Below are positions 7,973-16,599 of a stretch of 64,000 bases of DNA, in pieces. Below the pieces are notes generated by a model. That model saw only the letters and a program-made list of their open reading frames with translations, searched no databases and had not been told where the DNA came from. The DNA is from JAAZIN01 sp964441025. GTDB taxonomy: Bacteria; Bacillota; Dethiobacteria; DTU022. Both the position numbers and the translations under genes were made by a program. Location: the NCBI GenBank assembly GCA_964441025.1, contig CAYTXG010000003.1, positions 1-64,000 on the forward strand. The letters run 5' to 3'. Numbering within the stretch: the first letter of the stretch is position 1; each line of letters opens with the position of its first letter.

Positions 7973-8416
7973 CTATTCATCCTTCCTGTTCTGAATCCTT
8001 TTGACGACAATGGTCGTTACAGCAATAACGATAGCCACACCGGCGGTCGTGAATAGTATGGGGGCTGTCATGCTGTCGACCCCGGCCGGCTCACTGAATC
8101 CGGCAGTTTTCATGAACAACAGGATAACCGCTGCAACGGCAATCGCCAGAATAGCAGTGACAAGCACTCTTATAAATGGGCTCTGTTCCTCTGGGGCCGG
8201 CCCGACAAAGGCATTGGCCAGGATCAGCCGGACAACGTAGATCCCCGAACAGATCATCAAAATGATCATCACATTCTCTGGATAGCTCAGCCATCTGAAG
8301 CCAAAACCCTGCAGGCCCGCATCAATAAGCAGCAGATACAGGAGTAAAAGAAACGCCTGGTTGCCGATTTTATTCTTTTTCTGCTCCTGCATTTCGTCTA
8401 AACCCTTTTTAATCAT
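7973..8416 (-). CDS. Four-helix integral membrane protein paired with an XRE regulator
   Basis: 147 residues from the ATG at 8416, chosen because GGGAGGAG lies 4 bases upstream and ATGATTAA overlaps the regulator's TAA by 8 bases. A charged N-terminus (KKGLDEMQEQKKNK) precedes four hydrophobic segments at about residues 19-36, 48-66, 80-101 and 115-138, and the C-terminus is basic (KRIQNRKDE). It resembles the small DUF6773-type membrane proteins found with short helix-turn-helix regulators, but that naming is tentative. The pair is translationally coupled and probably shares the operator at 8662-8704. Function unknown. Confidence 0.75.
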   Translation of the reverse strand: MIKKGLDEMQEQKKNKIGNQAFLLLLYLLLIDAGLQGFGFRWLSYPENVMIILMICSGIYVVRLILANAFVGPAPEEQSPFIRVLVTAILAIAVAAVILLFMKTAGFSEPAGVDSMTAPILFTTAGVAIVIAVTTIVVKRIQNRKDE

Positions 8417-8615
8417 GATTCTCCTCCCAGAAAATATCATTCAGGGTTTGATCCAGAACCCTGCAAATGGAGATGCACAGATTGATCGTGGGGTTGTAAT
8501 TTCCGCTCTCGATGGCGCTGATCGTCTGCCTGGTGACGCCGACAGCATCGGCCAGGCCCTTTTGGGACAAATCTTTTGCCGCCCGCGCGGACTTGAGCTT
8601 CAAATTTTTACCCAA
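8409..8615 (-). CDS. Small XRE/Cro-family transcriptional regulator
   Basis: 68 residues, almost entirely one HTH_3 domain: LKSARAAKDLSQKGLADAVGVTRQTISAIESGNYNPTINLCISI spans residues about 6-50, with the recognition helix at TRQTISAIE. This is the YozG/YvaO-like short regulator type. Start is TTG at 8615 with GAGGTGAT six bases upstream; the nearby ATG is out of frame. The gene overlaps the membrane-protein gene, and a long palindrome spans its promoter, so autorepression is likely by analogy with the family. Confidence 0.85.
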   Translation of the reverse strand: MGKNLKLKSARAAKDLSQKGLADAVGVTRQTISAIESGNYNPTINLCISICRVLDQTLNDIFWEENHD

Positions 8616-8661
8616 GACATCACCTCAAATACAGATAGTGCAACCGGCCCGTGTCAGGTTA

Positions 8662-8704
8662 AATGTAATATATAATTAACCTACCGTCAATTATATATTA
8701 CATT
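8662..8704 (-). promoter_or_regulatory. 16-bp palindromic operator over the XRE operon promoter
   Basis: Perfect 16-base arms (AATGTAATATATAATT at 8662-8677 and its complement at 8689-8704) flank an 11-base centre. On the minus strand a TTGACG -35 candidate overlaps the centre at 8685-8690, and AT-rich -10 candidates fall in the promoter-distal arm. Binding here by the downstream XRE protein would block the promoter; that is inference. Confidence 0.7.
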
Positions 8705-9031
8705 AAGATATATTTATTTTACAACAGCAGATGTTTATGAATAATTTACTCTCCCTGAGGCCTTTCTTTCAGGGGGAAGGGTTCGTGTTGATTGAGTGTT
8801 GACTGATTTCAGCGGGTTATTTTCAAAAGCTGTGCGGGCCGGGGGTGGAACCCGGCCCCTACAAATTCGACGTGTAACCATTATCGGGTGATGTTAACCA
8901 TTGTATATAAATCGCTTATTTACCGCAGGGATGCGGGCCGGATGAAAACCTTCCCCCGCAAATGCCGGGGTGATCGCTGCAAGGAAGCTGAAGTTTTGTC
9001 AGGTTTTGATGCGATATTTTATAATTGTATT
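8705..9031. other. Gene-free spacer between sigA and the XRE operon
   Basis: No supportable gene. It contains a short CCCTGA/TCAGGG hairpin near 8755-8780 and the GGGCCGGG hairpin at 8836-8858. The 3' flank of sigA shows no clear T-run terminator. Confidence 0.5.
8836..8858. repeat. GGGCCGGG hairpin, second copy
   Basis: Eight-base arms at 8836-8843 and 8851-8858 flank a 7-base loop. The core sequence matches the hairpin at 2311-2344, so the two appear to be members of one intergenic repeat family. Confidence 0.5.
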
Positions 9032-10156
9032 CTACTCGAGGTAGTCTTTGAGACGCCGGCTGCGCATGGGGTGGCGCAGTTTGCGCAGCGCTTTCGCTTC
9101 TATCTGGCGAATACGTTCGCGAGTCACACCAAAGTACTGCCCCACCTCTTCAAGGGTGCGGGAGCGGCCATCATCAAGGCCGAACCTGAGGCGAAGCACC
9201 TTTTCTTCCCGCGGTGTCAGCGTGTCCAGGACATCTTCCAGCTGCTCCTTGAGCAGCTCAAAAGCCGCTGCATCCGCAGGGGCCTGCGCCTCCTGATCCT
9301 CGATGAAGTCACCTAGATGGCTGTCGTCCTCTTCGCCGATGGGCGTCTCCAGGGAAACAGGCTCCTGGGCAATTTTCAATATTTCACGCACCCGCTCTTC
9401 ACTGACATTCATTTCCCGGGCAATTTCTTCGGGAAGGGGCTCGCGGCCAAGCTCCTGGACCAGCTGCCGCTGGATGCGGATAAGTTTATTGATCGTCTCC
9501 ACCATGTGCACCGGTATCCTGATGGTGCGTGCCTGGTCGGCAATGGCCCTGGTGATAGCCTGGCGGATCCACCAGGTGGCATAAGTGCTGAACTTGTAGC
9601 CCTTCCTGTAATCAAACTTTTCAACGGCTTTGATCAGGCCCAGGTTTCCTTCCTGGATCAGGTCGAGAAAAAGCATGCCCCGGCCCACATATTTCTTGGC
9701 AATGCTTACCACCAGGCGCAAGTTGGCTTCAGCAAGGGCCCTCCTGGCCTCTTCGCTGTCTTTCTCAATGGCTTTGGCCAGCACCACCTCTTCCTCGGCG
9801 GTGAGCAGCGGTATTTTCCCTATTTCCTTCAAATACATTCTTACCGGATCATTTATGGCTACCCCTTCGGGCAAAGAGAGATCTTCCTCCTCCCCGGTCT
9901 TGGCTGTTTCTTCTTTTTCCACATCAGCCGGTTCGGCAGAGGCGCTCTTGCCGTTTCCAGCGGTTTCATCAACTATCTCAATCCCCTGTTCAGCCAGCTG
10001 ATCGAAAAAACGGTCAAGAGCTTCCACGGAAACCTCATAAGACTGTAATGTGTCATTGATCTCTTTGTAAGAGAGGGAGCCCTTGTCCTTGCCGCGTCCG
10101 ATCAGGCCCTGCTGAACTTCTTCCAAAGAAGCAACTTTTTCTATATCTTTAGCCAT
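9032..10156 (-). CDS. sigA: RNA polymerase primary sigma factor (RpoD/SigA)
   Basis: 374 residues with the full primary-sigma layout. There is a short region 1.1 (residues 1-60), an acidic linker, region 1.2 (DPVRMYLKEIGKIPLL near 101), region 2 with YKFSTYATWWIRQAITRA, region 3, and region 4 with GVTRERIRQIEAKALRKLRHP at the C-terminus. It directs core RNA polymerase to housekeeping promoters such as the TTGACG/TATAAT pair at the tRNA. The length is typical for Firmicutes. ATG has GGAGGAG upstream, and ATGGCTAA overlaps the end of dnaG by 8 bases, so the two genes are coupled in the classic macromolecular-synthesis operon. Confidence 0.98.
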   Translation of the reverse strand: MAKDIEKVASLEEVQQGLIGRGKDKGSLSYKEINDTLQSYEVSVEALDRFFDQLAEQGIEIVDETAGNGKSASAEPADVEKEETAKTGEEEDLSLPEGVAINDPVRMYLKEIGKIPLLTAEEEVVLAKAIEKDSEEARRALAEANLRLVVSIAKKYVGRGMLFLDLIQEGNLGLIKAVEKFDYRKGYKFSTYATWWIRQAITRAIADQARTIRIPVHMVETINKLIRIQRQLVQELGREPLPEEIAREMNVSEERVREILKIAQEPVSLETPIGEEDDSHLGDFIEDQEAQAPADAAAFELLKEQLEDVLDTLTPREEKVLRLRFGLDDGRSRTLEEVGQYFGVTRERIRQIEAKALRKLRHPMRSRRLKDYLE

Positions 10157-11987
10157 GCAAATTCTCTCCTCCTCCGGAACGATAGGGGGCGCCTTTAAGT
10201 AGTTTGATCACTTGCAACTGCTCCTGAAGTAATTTTTTAGCATGATCGTCATACTGCTTCCTCTTGTCCTTCTCTTTCAGGACCCTCTGCCGCAATTCCT
10301 GTTGCCCGGCTAGCTTTTCCCGATTTATTCTTTCAATGCAATCCCTGGTCATCCTTGCCATTCTTTCAGGCGGCAATCCCTGCAGGCTAGGATCGGTTGT
10401 TGCCCTGGTAATCATGCTGTGAATTCCTTCATCTGTGAAGTGATCGAGAAGCTCTTCGCCGCCAATGCAGCGGCCTTCACTTTTCAATTTCAAAATAGTT
10501 TCGACAACCTGCCGGAGAGGCCCTTCTTGAAAATCGCCGGGGGCCAGGGCATCAAGGACCATCCCGGATGCTTCCTCGCTGCACAGCATTAAAGAGAGCA
10601 GCATCTTTTCAGCGGGGCTGGTCTTTATTTGATTGATCTTAGTTTGATCTTTTCTTAACAGATTATGACTAAGGCCCGCTTTCTGACTTTTTTGCCGCCG
10701 CATCAACTCCCGCCTGAGAGCCCCTTCGGAAACAGAAAGCTCCTCGGCCGCCCTTTTCAGGTAAACATCTCTTTCCACCAGGTTCGATATGTCCTGAAGC
10801 ATCAGGAGGGCTCCCTCGAGAAAGCGAAGTCTGCTCTCTTCAGATGCCGGGTCCAGATCCCGTTTCAAAACTTGCAGGCGGTATTCCGCAAGGGGCTTTG
10901 TCCGGGCAATGATCTCCTCAAAATGGGCAGCCCCGCGCTGCCGGATCAAACCGTCGGGATCGCTCCCCTCCGGCAGATCGGCCACCTCCACCAGGCAGCC
11001 GCTGTCCTGCAGTATTTTCAGCCCCCGCCATGTGGCCGATTGGCCCGCGCTGTCCGCGTCATAAGCGATGATCACCTTTTCAGCCTGGGAGCGCATCAAG
11101 CGCCCCTGGGCCTGGGTCAGTGCGGTGCCCAACGAAGCTACCGTGTTTTTTATTCCCCATTGAAAAGCGCTGATCACATCGGTATAGCCTTCCACCACAA
11201 TGACTGTTTTCCGGCTGCGAATCTGTTCCCGGGCCAGGTGGAGACCGTAAAGAAATGTTCCTTTTTCAAATACCGGGGTTTCAGGAGAATTCAAATATTT
11301 CGGGGTGCTCTTGTCCCCCTCTTCCATGGCCCTGGCCCCAAACCCGGCCACCTTTCCACTCGCATTGAAAATGGGAAAGATAAGCCGTTCTCTAAAGCGG
11401 TCATAGAAGCCTCCGCCCTGCCGGGGCGAAACCAGCCCTGCCCGGTGCAAAAGATCTTCCGGGATACCTTTTTTTGAAGCATAATTGAGCAGGTTTTGCC
11501 ATCCCGGAGGCGCATATCCCAAAGAGAAAAGTTCGCTTGTCTCCCGGCGAATACCTCTTCCAAGTAAATAATCCACCGCTTTTTTGCCCGCAGGGCTGTT
11601 CCAGAGGCGATCGGCGTAAAAGCGCGCCGCCAGCCCGTTCAGATCATAGAGTTTCTCCCTTAACCGGCTCGCTGTACCGGCTCCCTTTGTCTCGGGAATG
11701 GCCACCCCCGTCTGCCGGGCCAGCAGCCTCACCGCTTCGGGAAAAGTGAGATTTTCCTTTCGCATGACAAAGTTGAACACATTGCCCGAGGCGCCGCAGC
11801 CAAAGCAGTAAAATAGCTGTTTCTCCGGTGTTACCGTAAAGGAAGGTGTTTTTTCATTGTGAAAGGGGCAGAGACCGAGCATATGCTTGCCCCTTTTTTC
11901 CAGGGCAAGGTACTGCCCCACCAGGCCGACTATATCGCATCGCTGCCTGATTTCGTCAATGATATGTCCCGGAATTCCCTGTGACAA
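10149..11987 (-). CDS. dnaG: DNA primase
   Basis: 612 residues. The N-terminal CHC2 zinc finger (CPFHNEKTPSF...FYCFGCGASG) lies at residues about 40-66. The TOPRIM core has VVEGYTDVISAF near 267 and AYDADSAG near 312, and a C-terminal DnaB-helicase-binding region follows. It lays RNA primers at the replication fork. The start is a TTG at 11987; an in-frame TGA lies three codons upstream, and the N-terminus IPGHIIDEIRQRCDIV matches the family. It is followed by overlapping sigA. The upstream 330 bases show no clear promoter. Confidence 0.97.
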   Translation of the reverse strand: MSQGIPGHIIDEIRQRCDIVGLVGQYLALEKRGKHMLGLCPFHNEKTPSFTVTPEKQLFYCFGCGASGNVFNFVMRKENLTFPEAVRLLARQTGVAIPETKGAGTASRLREKLYDLNGLAARFYADRLWNSPAGKKAVDYLLGRGIRRETSELFSLGYAPPGWQNLLNYASKKGIPEDLLHRAGLVSPRQGGGFYDRFRERLIFPIFNASGKVAGFGARAMEEGDKSTPKYLNSPETPVFEKGTFLYGLHLAREQIRSRKTVIVVEGYTDVISAFQWGIKNTVASLGTALTQAQGRLMRSQAEKVIIAYDADSAGQSATWRGLKILQDSGCLVEVADLPEGSDPDGLIRQRGAAHFEEIIARTKPLAEYRLQVLKRDLDPASEESRLRFLEGALLMLQDISNLVERDVYLKRAAEELSVSEGALRRELMRRQKSQKAGLSHNLLRKDQTKINQIKTSPAEKMLLSLMLCSEEASGMVLDALAPGDFQEGPLRQVVETILKLKSEGRCIGGEELLDHFTDEGIHSMITRATTDPSLQGLPPERMARMTRDCIERINREKLAGQQELRQRVLKEKDKRKQYDDHAKKLLQEQLQVIKLLKGAPYRSGGGENLHG

Positions 11988-12319
11988 ATGTTTTCACCAA
12001 CCTGTCCCATGTTCGGAAGAAAGAAAAACCTCATCCCGCAATGCCCGGAGACGAGGCAACCCTGGATAAACGATATTTCAACGTCAATCCTACAATGTCC
12101 GGGACCGCTCCTCCCTGCGTGAACATGCCAATCGTATTTTTCTGTAACACTATATTCTACGCCCCGGGAGATAATCCTGCTTAAGCCGATAAATTCCGCT
12201 ACGAAGTTCACCCATATTATTGCCATATTGTGACATATTAATACCGCCCTGTCCCGGCAAAAGGCGGGCCGCCTTTTCAGACGGTCCGCCTCAACATTTT
12301 CCCTTAAAACGACCGGGAC
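11988..12319. other. Intergenic region upstream of dnaG
   Basis: 332 bases without a supportable gene. A TTGACG hexamer occurs on the minus strand about 110 bases before dnaG, but without a good -10 at proper spacing. The distal part holds the terminator-like hairpin of the oxidoreductase gene at 12259-12277. Confidence 0.4.
12259..12277 (-). terminator. Terminator-like hairpin after the FAD/MvhD fusion gene
   Basis: On the minus strand AAAAGGCG and CGCCTTTT form an 8-bp stem with a 3-base loop ending in four T. An alternative pairing with AGGCGG further upstream is possible. The T-run is short, so termination may be partial. Confidence 0.5.
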
Positions 12320-14410
12320 TTATGATCCGCGCAGCGGTGACGGGGCCATCTCCCCAAGCTGTTCCACCGCCTCCTGCAGAACCCGGCCGAATTCACCAAC
12401 TTCGGATTGGGCCAGTTCGAGATAAACAATCCGCCCGGCCCCCAGGCCCATTTCCTCCAGAAGAGCATTGACATGGCCAATCCGCTTCCCGGCCCACCCG
12501 GCGGCATCCCTGTGCGGACAGGCGGAAAGTTCGTCTTCCTTGCAACCGGCGACAATGATACCGTCCACACCCAACTCCATAGCCTTTAGCAGGTGCACCG
12601 TATCTATCTTGGCCACGCAGGGATAGCGCACCAGCGCCAGGTTGTCGGCTTTAAAACCGGTAATCCCGGGCAGTGCAAAAGGACCGTAACCGCAGGTGAT
12701 GGCCAGCGCCGCCGGAGCGCCGTTGGCCCGCTGCAGAAGTTCTTTCACCGCCGGCTCTATCGCCGCTGCAGCATCCTCAACCAGCGGTGAACGAAACTGG
12801 ATGGCATATGCAGGGCAGATGGAGAGACAGAGGCCACAGGCCTGGCACTGCTCTGTGCGTATGCTTACGCTCCCATCTTCATTAACTACCGGCACATCAT
12901 AGGGGCAGATGCGCACGCAGGTCAGGCAATTTGCGCAGAGGTCGTCAATCCGCTCCGCGCCGGCCAGACAGGTGAGGCAGCGGCGGGCTTCGTTGACAGC
13001 GGTGACAGCGTCATAACCGAACTCAGCCTGCCGGAAATGCTTGATTCGCTCCGCAGGCGCCATCATGGGAATGACATGGCGCTCAACGCGGGTTATTTTC
13101 TCAGCCACGGCGGGATCGAGCTTCTCCAGCGCAGCAGGCTCTTCCAGCGTCTTGCTGTCAAAGGCCTCGCCGTCGAGATGGGCCAGGATGGCCAGCGCCG
13201 CCACCCGGCCGTTCTTCATGGACTGCACCGCTGTCCCCGGGCCGGTAACCATTTCGCCGCAGGCGAAAACTCCGGGGCGGCTTGTACTCATGGTCCCGGG
13301 ATCAAAAACTGCGCGGCCGCGCTCATCCAGATCGATCTGGCCCTTCAGCGGTTCGGGATCGCCGCCCTGTCCAATGGAGAAGATGATCAGATCGCCTGTC
13401 ACTAGCCCCTTGTTCTCCTTGTTATAAGCAGGGCTGAACCTTCCCGCTTCATCAAAAACAGAGCAGCATTCTATGGTCTGAAGGCCGGTGATTTTTCCGT
13501 TCTCCCGGACGACGGCATTGGGACCGCAGCAGTTGGTAAATTCAACGCCCTCCTCTTTTGCCTCCTCGATTTCCCAGGGGAAAGCAGGCATCTCGTCTGC
13601 CGACTCAAGGCAGACCACCTTAACCCCGGCGGCGCCGCAGCGCACGGCGGAACGGGCCACATCCATGGCCACATTGCCGCCGCCGACAACGATAACGGTG
13701 GGGCTTCCCTCGAAGCTGAAATTGTCTCTCTTTACATTTTTCAAGAAAGTCAAGGCATAGAGAATCCCCTCTCCTTCGGCGCCGGGGATGTCAAGACCGC
13801 GGCTCACAGGCAGCCCCAGGGCGATGAGCACAGCCTGGTAGCCCTCTTTCTCAAGCTGATCCACAGAGAGATTCCGGCCAAGCTCATAGCCGGTCTTGAA
13901 TTCAACTCCCTGTTCGGCGATCTCCTCGATATCCTGGTCGATGACACCATCGGGCAGGCGGTACAGGGGGATATAGTGGCGCACCGCACCGCCCATGGCC
14001 GGCTCGCGGTCATAAACGGTCACGGCGCAGCCCTGCCGGGCCAGGTCATAAGCCGCCGTCAGGCCGGCAGGTCCGCCGCCAATTACAGCGACCTTTCCCC
14101 TTGAGGCACGGGCGATCTCCGAGGGGGGCGCCTTTGCTGTGCTGTTTTCCACAGCGAAACGCTTCAATCCGCGAATAGACGGCGGCTGGTCCACATCATG
14201 ACGGCGGCACTCATCTTCACAGTGATGCGCACAGATAGTGCCGCAAATCGAAGGAAGCGGGTTGGTCTCTTTGATGATCGCCAGCGCCAGATCAAAATCA
14301 CCCGTGGCGATGGCCAGAAGATAATCGCGAACATCCTGGTGCAAAGGGCAGGCTGCTTGACAGGGTGGGATAAGATTGTCTATTGTGTCCAGAGCATTAT
14401 GCTGGGTCAA
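12320..14410 (-). CDS. GltD-like FAD/NAD(P) oxidoreductase fused to a ferredoxin and an MvhD-like domain
   Basis: 696 residues in three modules. Residues 1-470 resemble the small subunit of glutamate synthase: N-terminal Fe-S cysteines (PPCQAACPLH and CGTICAHHCEDECRR), an FAD motif VIGGGPAGLTAAYD near 111, and an NAD(P) motif VVGGGNVAMDVARS near 240. A two-cluster ferredoxin follows (CANCLTCVRICPY and CQACGLCLSICPA, about 490-540). The last 115 residues resemble MvhD, the hydrogenase/heterodisulfide-reductase delta subunit, with Cys in ITCGYGP, YPCVAKID and GCKEDELSAC; the second Cys of the usual CNWC is absent. Such proteins pass electrons between NAD(P)H and Hdr- or hydrogenase-type partners, none of which is encoded nearby. 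TTG start, AAGGAG upstream. Confidence 0.85.
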   Translation of the reverse strand: MTQHNALDTIDNLIPPCQAACPLHQDVRDYLLAIATGDFDLALAIIKETNPLPSICGTICAHHCEDECRRHDVDQPPSIRGLKRFAVENSTAKAPPSEIARASRGKVAVIGGGPAGLTAAYDLARQGCAVTVYDREPAMGGAVRHYIPLYRLPDGVIDQDIEEIAEQGVEFKTGYELGRNLSVDQLEKEGYQAVLIALGLPVSRGLDIPGAEGEGILYALTFLKNVKRDNFSFEGSPTVIVVGGGNVAMDVARSAVRCGAAGVKVVCLESADEMPAFPWEIEEAKEEGVEFTNCCGPNAVVRENGKITGLQTIECCSVFDEAGRFSPAYNKENKGLVTGDLIIFSIGQGGDPEPLKGQIDLDERGRAVFDPGTMSTSRPGVFACGEMVTGPGTAVQSMKNGRVAALAILAHLDGEAFDSKTLEEPAALEKLDPAVAEKITRVERHVIPMMAPAERIKHFRQAEFGYDAVTAVNEARRCLTCLAGAERIDDLCANCLTCVRICPYDVPVVNEDGSVSIRTEQCQACGLCLSICPAYAIQFRSPLVEDAAAAIEPAVKELLQRANGAPAALAITCGYGPFALPGITGFKADNLALVRYPCVAKIDTVHLLKAMELGVDGIIVAGCKEDELSACPHRDAAGWAGKRIGHVNALLEEMGLGAGRIVYLELAQSEVGEFGRVLQEAVEQLGEMAPSPLRGS

Positions 14411-14586
14411 GAATAATCACTCCTTGTCTTAAAAAGGTTTACATTTGTAATATTTCGCTGTTTGATTCATTATTCCTTTTCGACGGTACATTAAATTCTA
14501 TTTATTTAGGTTTCCCGGTAGATTTTTCTTAAAGGATTTCCTTCTTCAGTAACGAATGAAAAACGGTATGGCAAATAGTATTTATT

Positions 14587-15192
14587 TTAACGCAGGGCGG
14601 CAGTGCACCGGGCCACCTCAACTACCCGCCTGGCCAGTATCTCCACACGGCTGATTGCATTTTTATCATCCGGGGCCGGCGCCTGGGCACAGCACCCCTG
14701 GTGCCCGGCGTCAGCGGAGGCGTGGCCGTCACCAACAAGGAGCATCCCCTGCACCAGCATCATATCGTGCAGCGCTTTTAGGGTTGTTTCCTGGCCGCCA
14801 AAAGCAGCGCCACCCGTAGTGACAGCGGCCCCGACAGTGTTGAGCAGCGCCAGCGCAGTGCGCAGCTTGCGGGTTTTGTCCCAGAACCCTTTTAGCGGAG
14901 CCGAGACTGTGCCAAAGTAGACGGGGCTGCCCACAATCACTGCATCGGCCCGGCTCAGCCGCAGGAAAGCCTGTTCAAGGTCGGTCCCCCGGTAGCAGGC
15001 CCCGGTGCAGGGCGATGAACAAGCCCGGCAGTAAGGGTATTTTTGTGAACGCAGCAGAGGTTCGACATGAATAAGCTCTGTTTCGGCTCCATCCCGGCGA
15101 GCGCTCTCCAGGGCCAGTTCGAGCAGGTAAACTGTGCTGCCGTCTTTCCTGGGACTGCCGTTTAAACCAATTATTTGCAACAATTGAAACAC
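14587..15192 (-). CDS. NADPH-dependent FMN reductase / iron-sulfur flavoprotein
   Basis: About 200 residues with a flavodoxin-like fold. IIGLNGSPRKDGST near the N-terminus is the FMN phosphate-binding loop, and VIVGSPVYFGTVSAPLKGFWD near 90-110 is the second flavin contact. Between them lie Cys residues (CRACSSPCTGAC, about 55-66) like the compact cluster motif of archaeal and clostridial iron-sulfur flavoproteins. It probably moves single electrons between ferredoxin-type donors and acceptors. GTG at 15192 has its AAAGG too close. TTG at 15183, giving MLQIIGLNGSPR, is better spaced and may be the true start. The neighbouring FAD/MvhD gene suggests a redox context, but the genes are 176 bases apart. 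Confidence 0.8.
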   Translation of the reverse strand: MFQLLQIIGLNGSPRKDGSTVYLLELALESARRDGAETELIHVEPLLRSQKYPYCRACSSPCTGACYRGTDLEQAFLRLSRADAVIVGSPVYFGTVSAPLKGFWDKTRKLRTALALLNTVGAAVTTGGAAFGGQETTLKALHDMMLVQGMLLVGDGHASADAGHQGCCAQAPAPDDKNAISRVEILARRVVEVARCTAALR

Positions 15193-15204
15193 CCTTTCTA
15201 TAAG
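15175..15204 (+). promoter_or_regulatory. Candidate promoter of the D,D-carboxypeptidase gene
   Basis: TTGCAA (15175-15180) and TATAAG (15199-15204) are separated by 18 bases, 40 bases before the ATG at 15245. It overlaps the start of the divergent flavoprotein gene, so the two could interfere. Confidence 0.45.
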
Positions 15205-15244
15205 TTGTACAGACAGATCATATTTTGGGGAGGTAGTTCACCAT

Positions 15245-16432
15245 ATGCATGCACTAAAAAAGAAGGCCAACTGCTTTTTAATCATGCTCCTTCTGCTGCA
15301 AGCTTTCGCCCTGCCGGCTATTGCCGCGCCGGACATTGAACTTGAACTTAATGCAGACAGCGCCGTACTCATCGATGCGGAGAACGGAACACTGCTTTTT
15401 GAAAAAGATGCCCGTACGCCGAGGCCTCCGGCCAGCATAACCAAGGTAATGACCCTGCTGCTGGCCATGGAGGACCTTAAAGCGGGACGAGTTGATTGGG
15501 ATACCATAGTCACTGTTAGCGAGCGGGCTTGGAGAACGGGTCCTGATGAATCGCAGATGTTCCTGAACATCGGGCAGCAGGTTTCTTTCAAAGATCTGCT
15601 TAAAGGTATAGACATTGTTTCAGCCAATGATGCCTGTATTGCTGTAGCCGAACATCTGAGCGGTTCTGTGGAGCTCTTTGTCCAGCGAATGAACGAGCGT
15701 GCAGCCGAGCTGGGTCTGGAGAACAGCCATTTTGCCAACCCCCACGGCATGGATGATCCGGATCACTATATGAGCGCCCTGGATATCTCTCGCCTGGCCG
15801 CCTATCTGCTCCGCACGCAGCCGGAGGTAATCGCCTTTCAATCGGAGAAGGAATTTACCTTTAATGAGATTCGCCAGTTCAACCTGAATCCCCTTCTTGG
15901 CAACTATCCCGGCGCTGATGGCATCAAAACAGGCAGCACCCCCGGGGCCGGCTACTGCATCGCCGGAACCAGCAAACAGCAAAACATGCGCCTCATCGGT
16001 GTTGTGCTCCATTCGGACAGTAAAAAGCAGCGCCAGGAAGACATAGAGGCTCTTTTAAATTACGGTTTCCGCAATTACAGTTTGAAAACCCTGCATGAGG
16101 AAGGCGAAGTTGTTGCCCGGCTTCCGGTAAAACGCGGCCAGAAAAGAGAGGCGGATCTCATCTCTGCAGGCCCGGTGCGGGCGGTAGTCCCCGCCAATGA
16201 CAGCAGCTACAGGATCAAGGAAGAGTTTGATCTACCCGATGCCTTGACTGCACCGGTTAAGGAGGGCGAAGTTATCGGCACCCTGCTCCTAAAAGATAAA
16301 GATGGGGATGTCATCGCCGAAATTGAGCTTATGGCCAGAGAAAATTTGAAGCGGCTCGGCTTTCTGCCGAACCTGCTGCGGCAGGCAGGTGATTTCTTTA
16401 CCGGTATTTGGCAGCGGGTTTGGCCGTTTTAA
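15245..16432 (+). CDS. D-alanyl-D-alanine carboxypeptidase (DacF/PBP5 type)
   Basis: 395 residues with a signal peptide (basic KKK, hydrophobic core, cleavage near AIAAP at about residue 28). Class C low-molecular-weight penicillin-binding protein motifs are all present: SXXK as SITK near 64, SXN as SAN near 126, and KTG in IKTGSTPGAGYC near 230. A C-terminal PBP5-like beta domain (residues 290-360) ends in an amphipathic helix (LLRQAGDFFTGIWQRVW) that would tether it to the membrane. It trims the terminal D-Ala of peptidoglycan stem peptides. In sporulating Firmicutes the DacF/DacB branch works on spore cortex; which branch this belongs to is uncertain. ATG is preceded by GGGGAGG. Confidence 0.93.
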   Translation: MHALKKKANCFLIMLLLLQAFALPAIAAPDIELELNADSAVLIDAENGTLLFEKDARTPRPPASITKVMTLLLAMEDLKAGRVDWDTIVTVSERAWRTGPDESQMFLNIGQQVSFKDLLKGIDIVSANDACIAVAEHLSGSVELFVQRMNERAAELGLENSHFANPHGMDDPDHYMSALDISRLAAYLLRTQPEVIAFQSEKEFTFNEIRQFNLNPLLGNYPGADGIKTGSTPGAGYCIAGTSKQQNMRLIGVVLHSDSKKQRQEDIEALLNYGFRNYSLKTLHEEGEVVARLPVKRGQKREADLISAGPVRAVVPANDSSYRIKEEFDLPDALTAPVKEGEVIGTLLLKDKDGDVIAEIELMARENLKRLGFLPNLLRQAGDFFTGIWQRVWPF

Positions 16433-16541
16433 GTGAGGCTGCCTCCAGGAGGATCGTTCTGTTGCCATAGCATGCCGGATCAATATTGACGGCGGCGCGG
16501 GAAAAGCGTTGTGAGCCGGGCGCAGCCGGCGGGGGATGTTG

Positions 16542-16564
16542 GGGCGGTTTCCAAACAGCCGCCC
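16542..16564. repeat. GGGCGG/CCGCCC hairpin between convergent genes
   Basis: Six-base G/C arms with an 11-base spacer lie between the convergent carboxypeptidase and YfjL-like genes. No T-run follows on either strand. It could act as a shared weak terminator. Confidence 0.4.
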
Positions 16565-16599
16565 TTACCTGTAAAAGTGTGCGGCTTTTCAAGCCCTTG

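Noticed and set aside
11930..12226. Minus-strand frame upstream of dnaG
   Set aside because: It overlaps the dnaG start out of frame and has no family resemblance.
14440..14470. TTACAAATGTAA palindrome upstream of the FAD/MvhD gene as a Rex or FNR site
   Set aside because: It is short, in AT-rich DNA, and does not match the known Rex or FNR consensus well.
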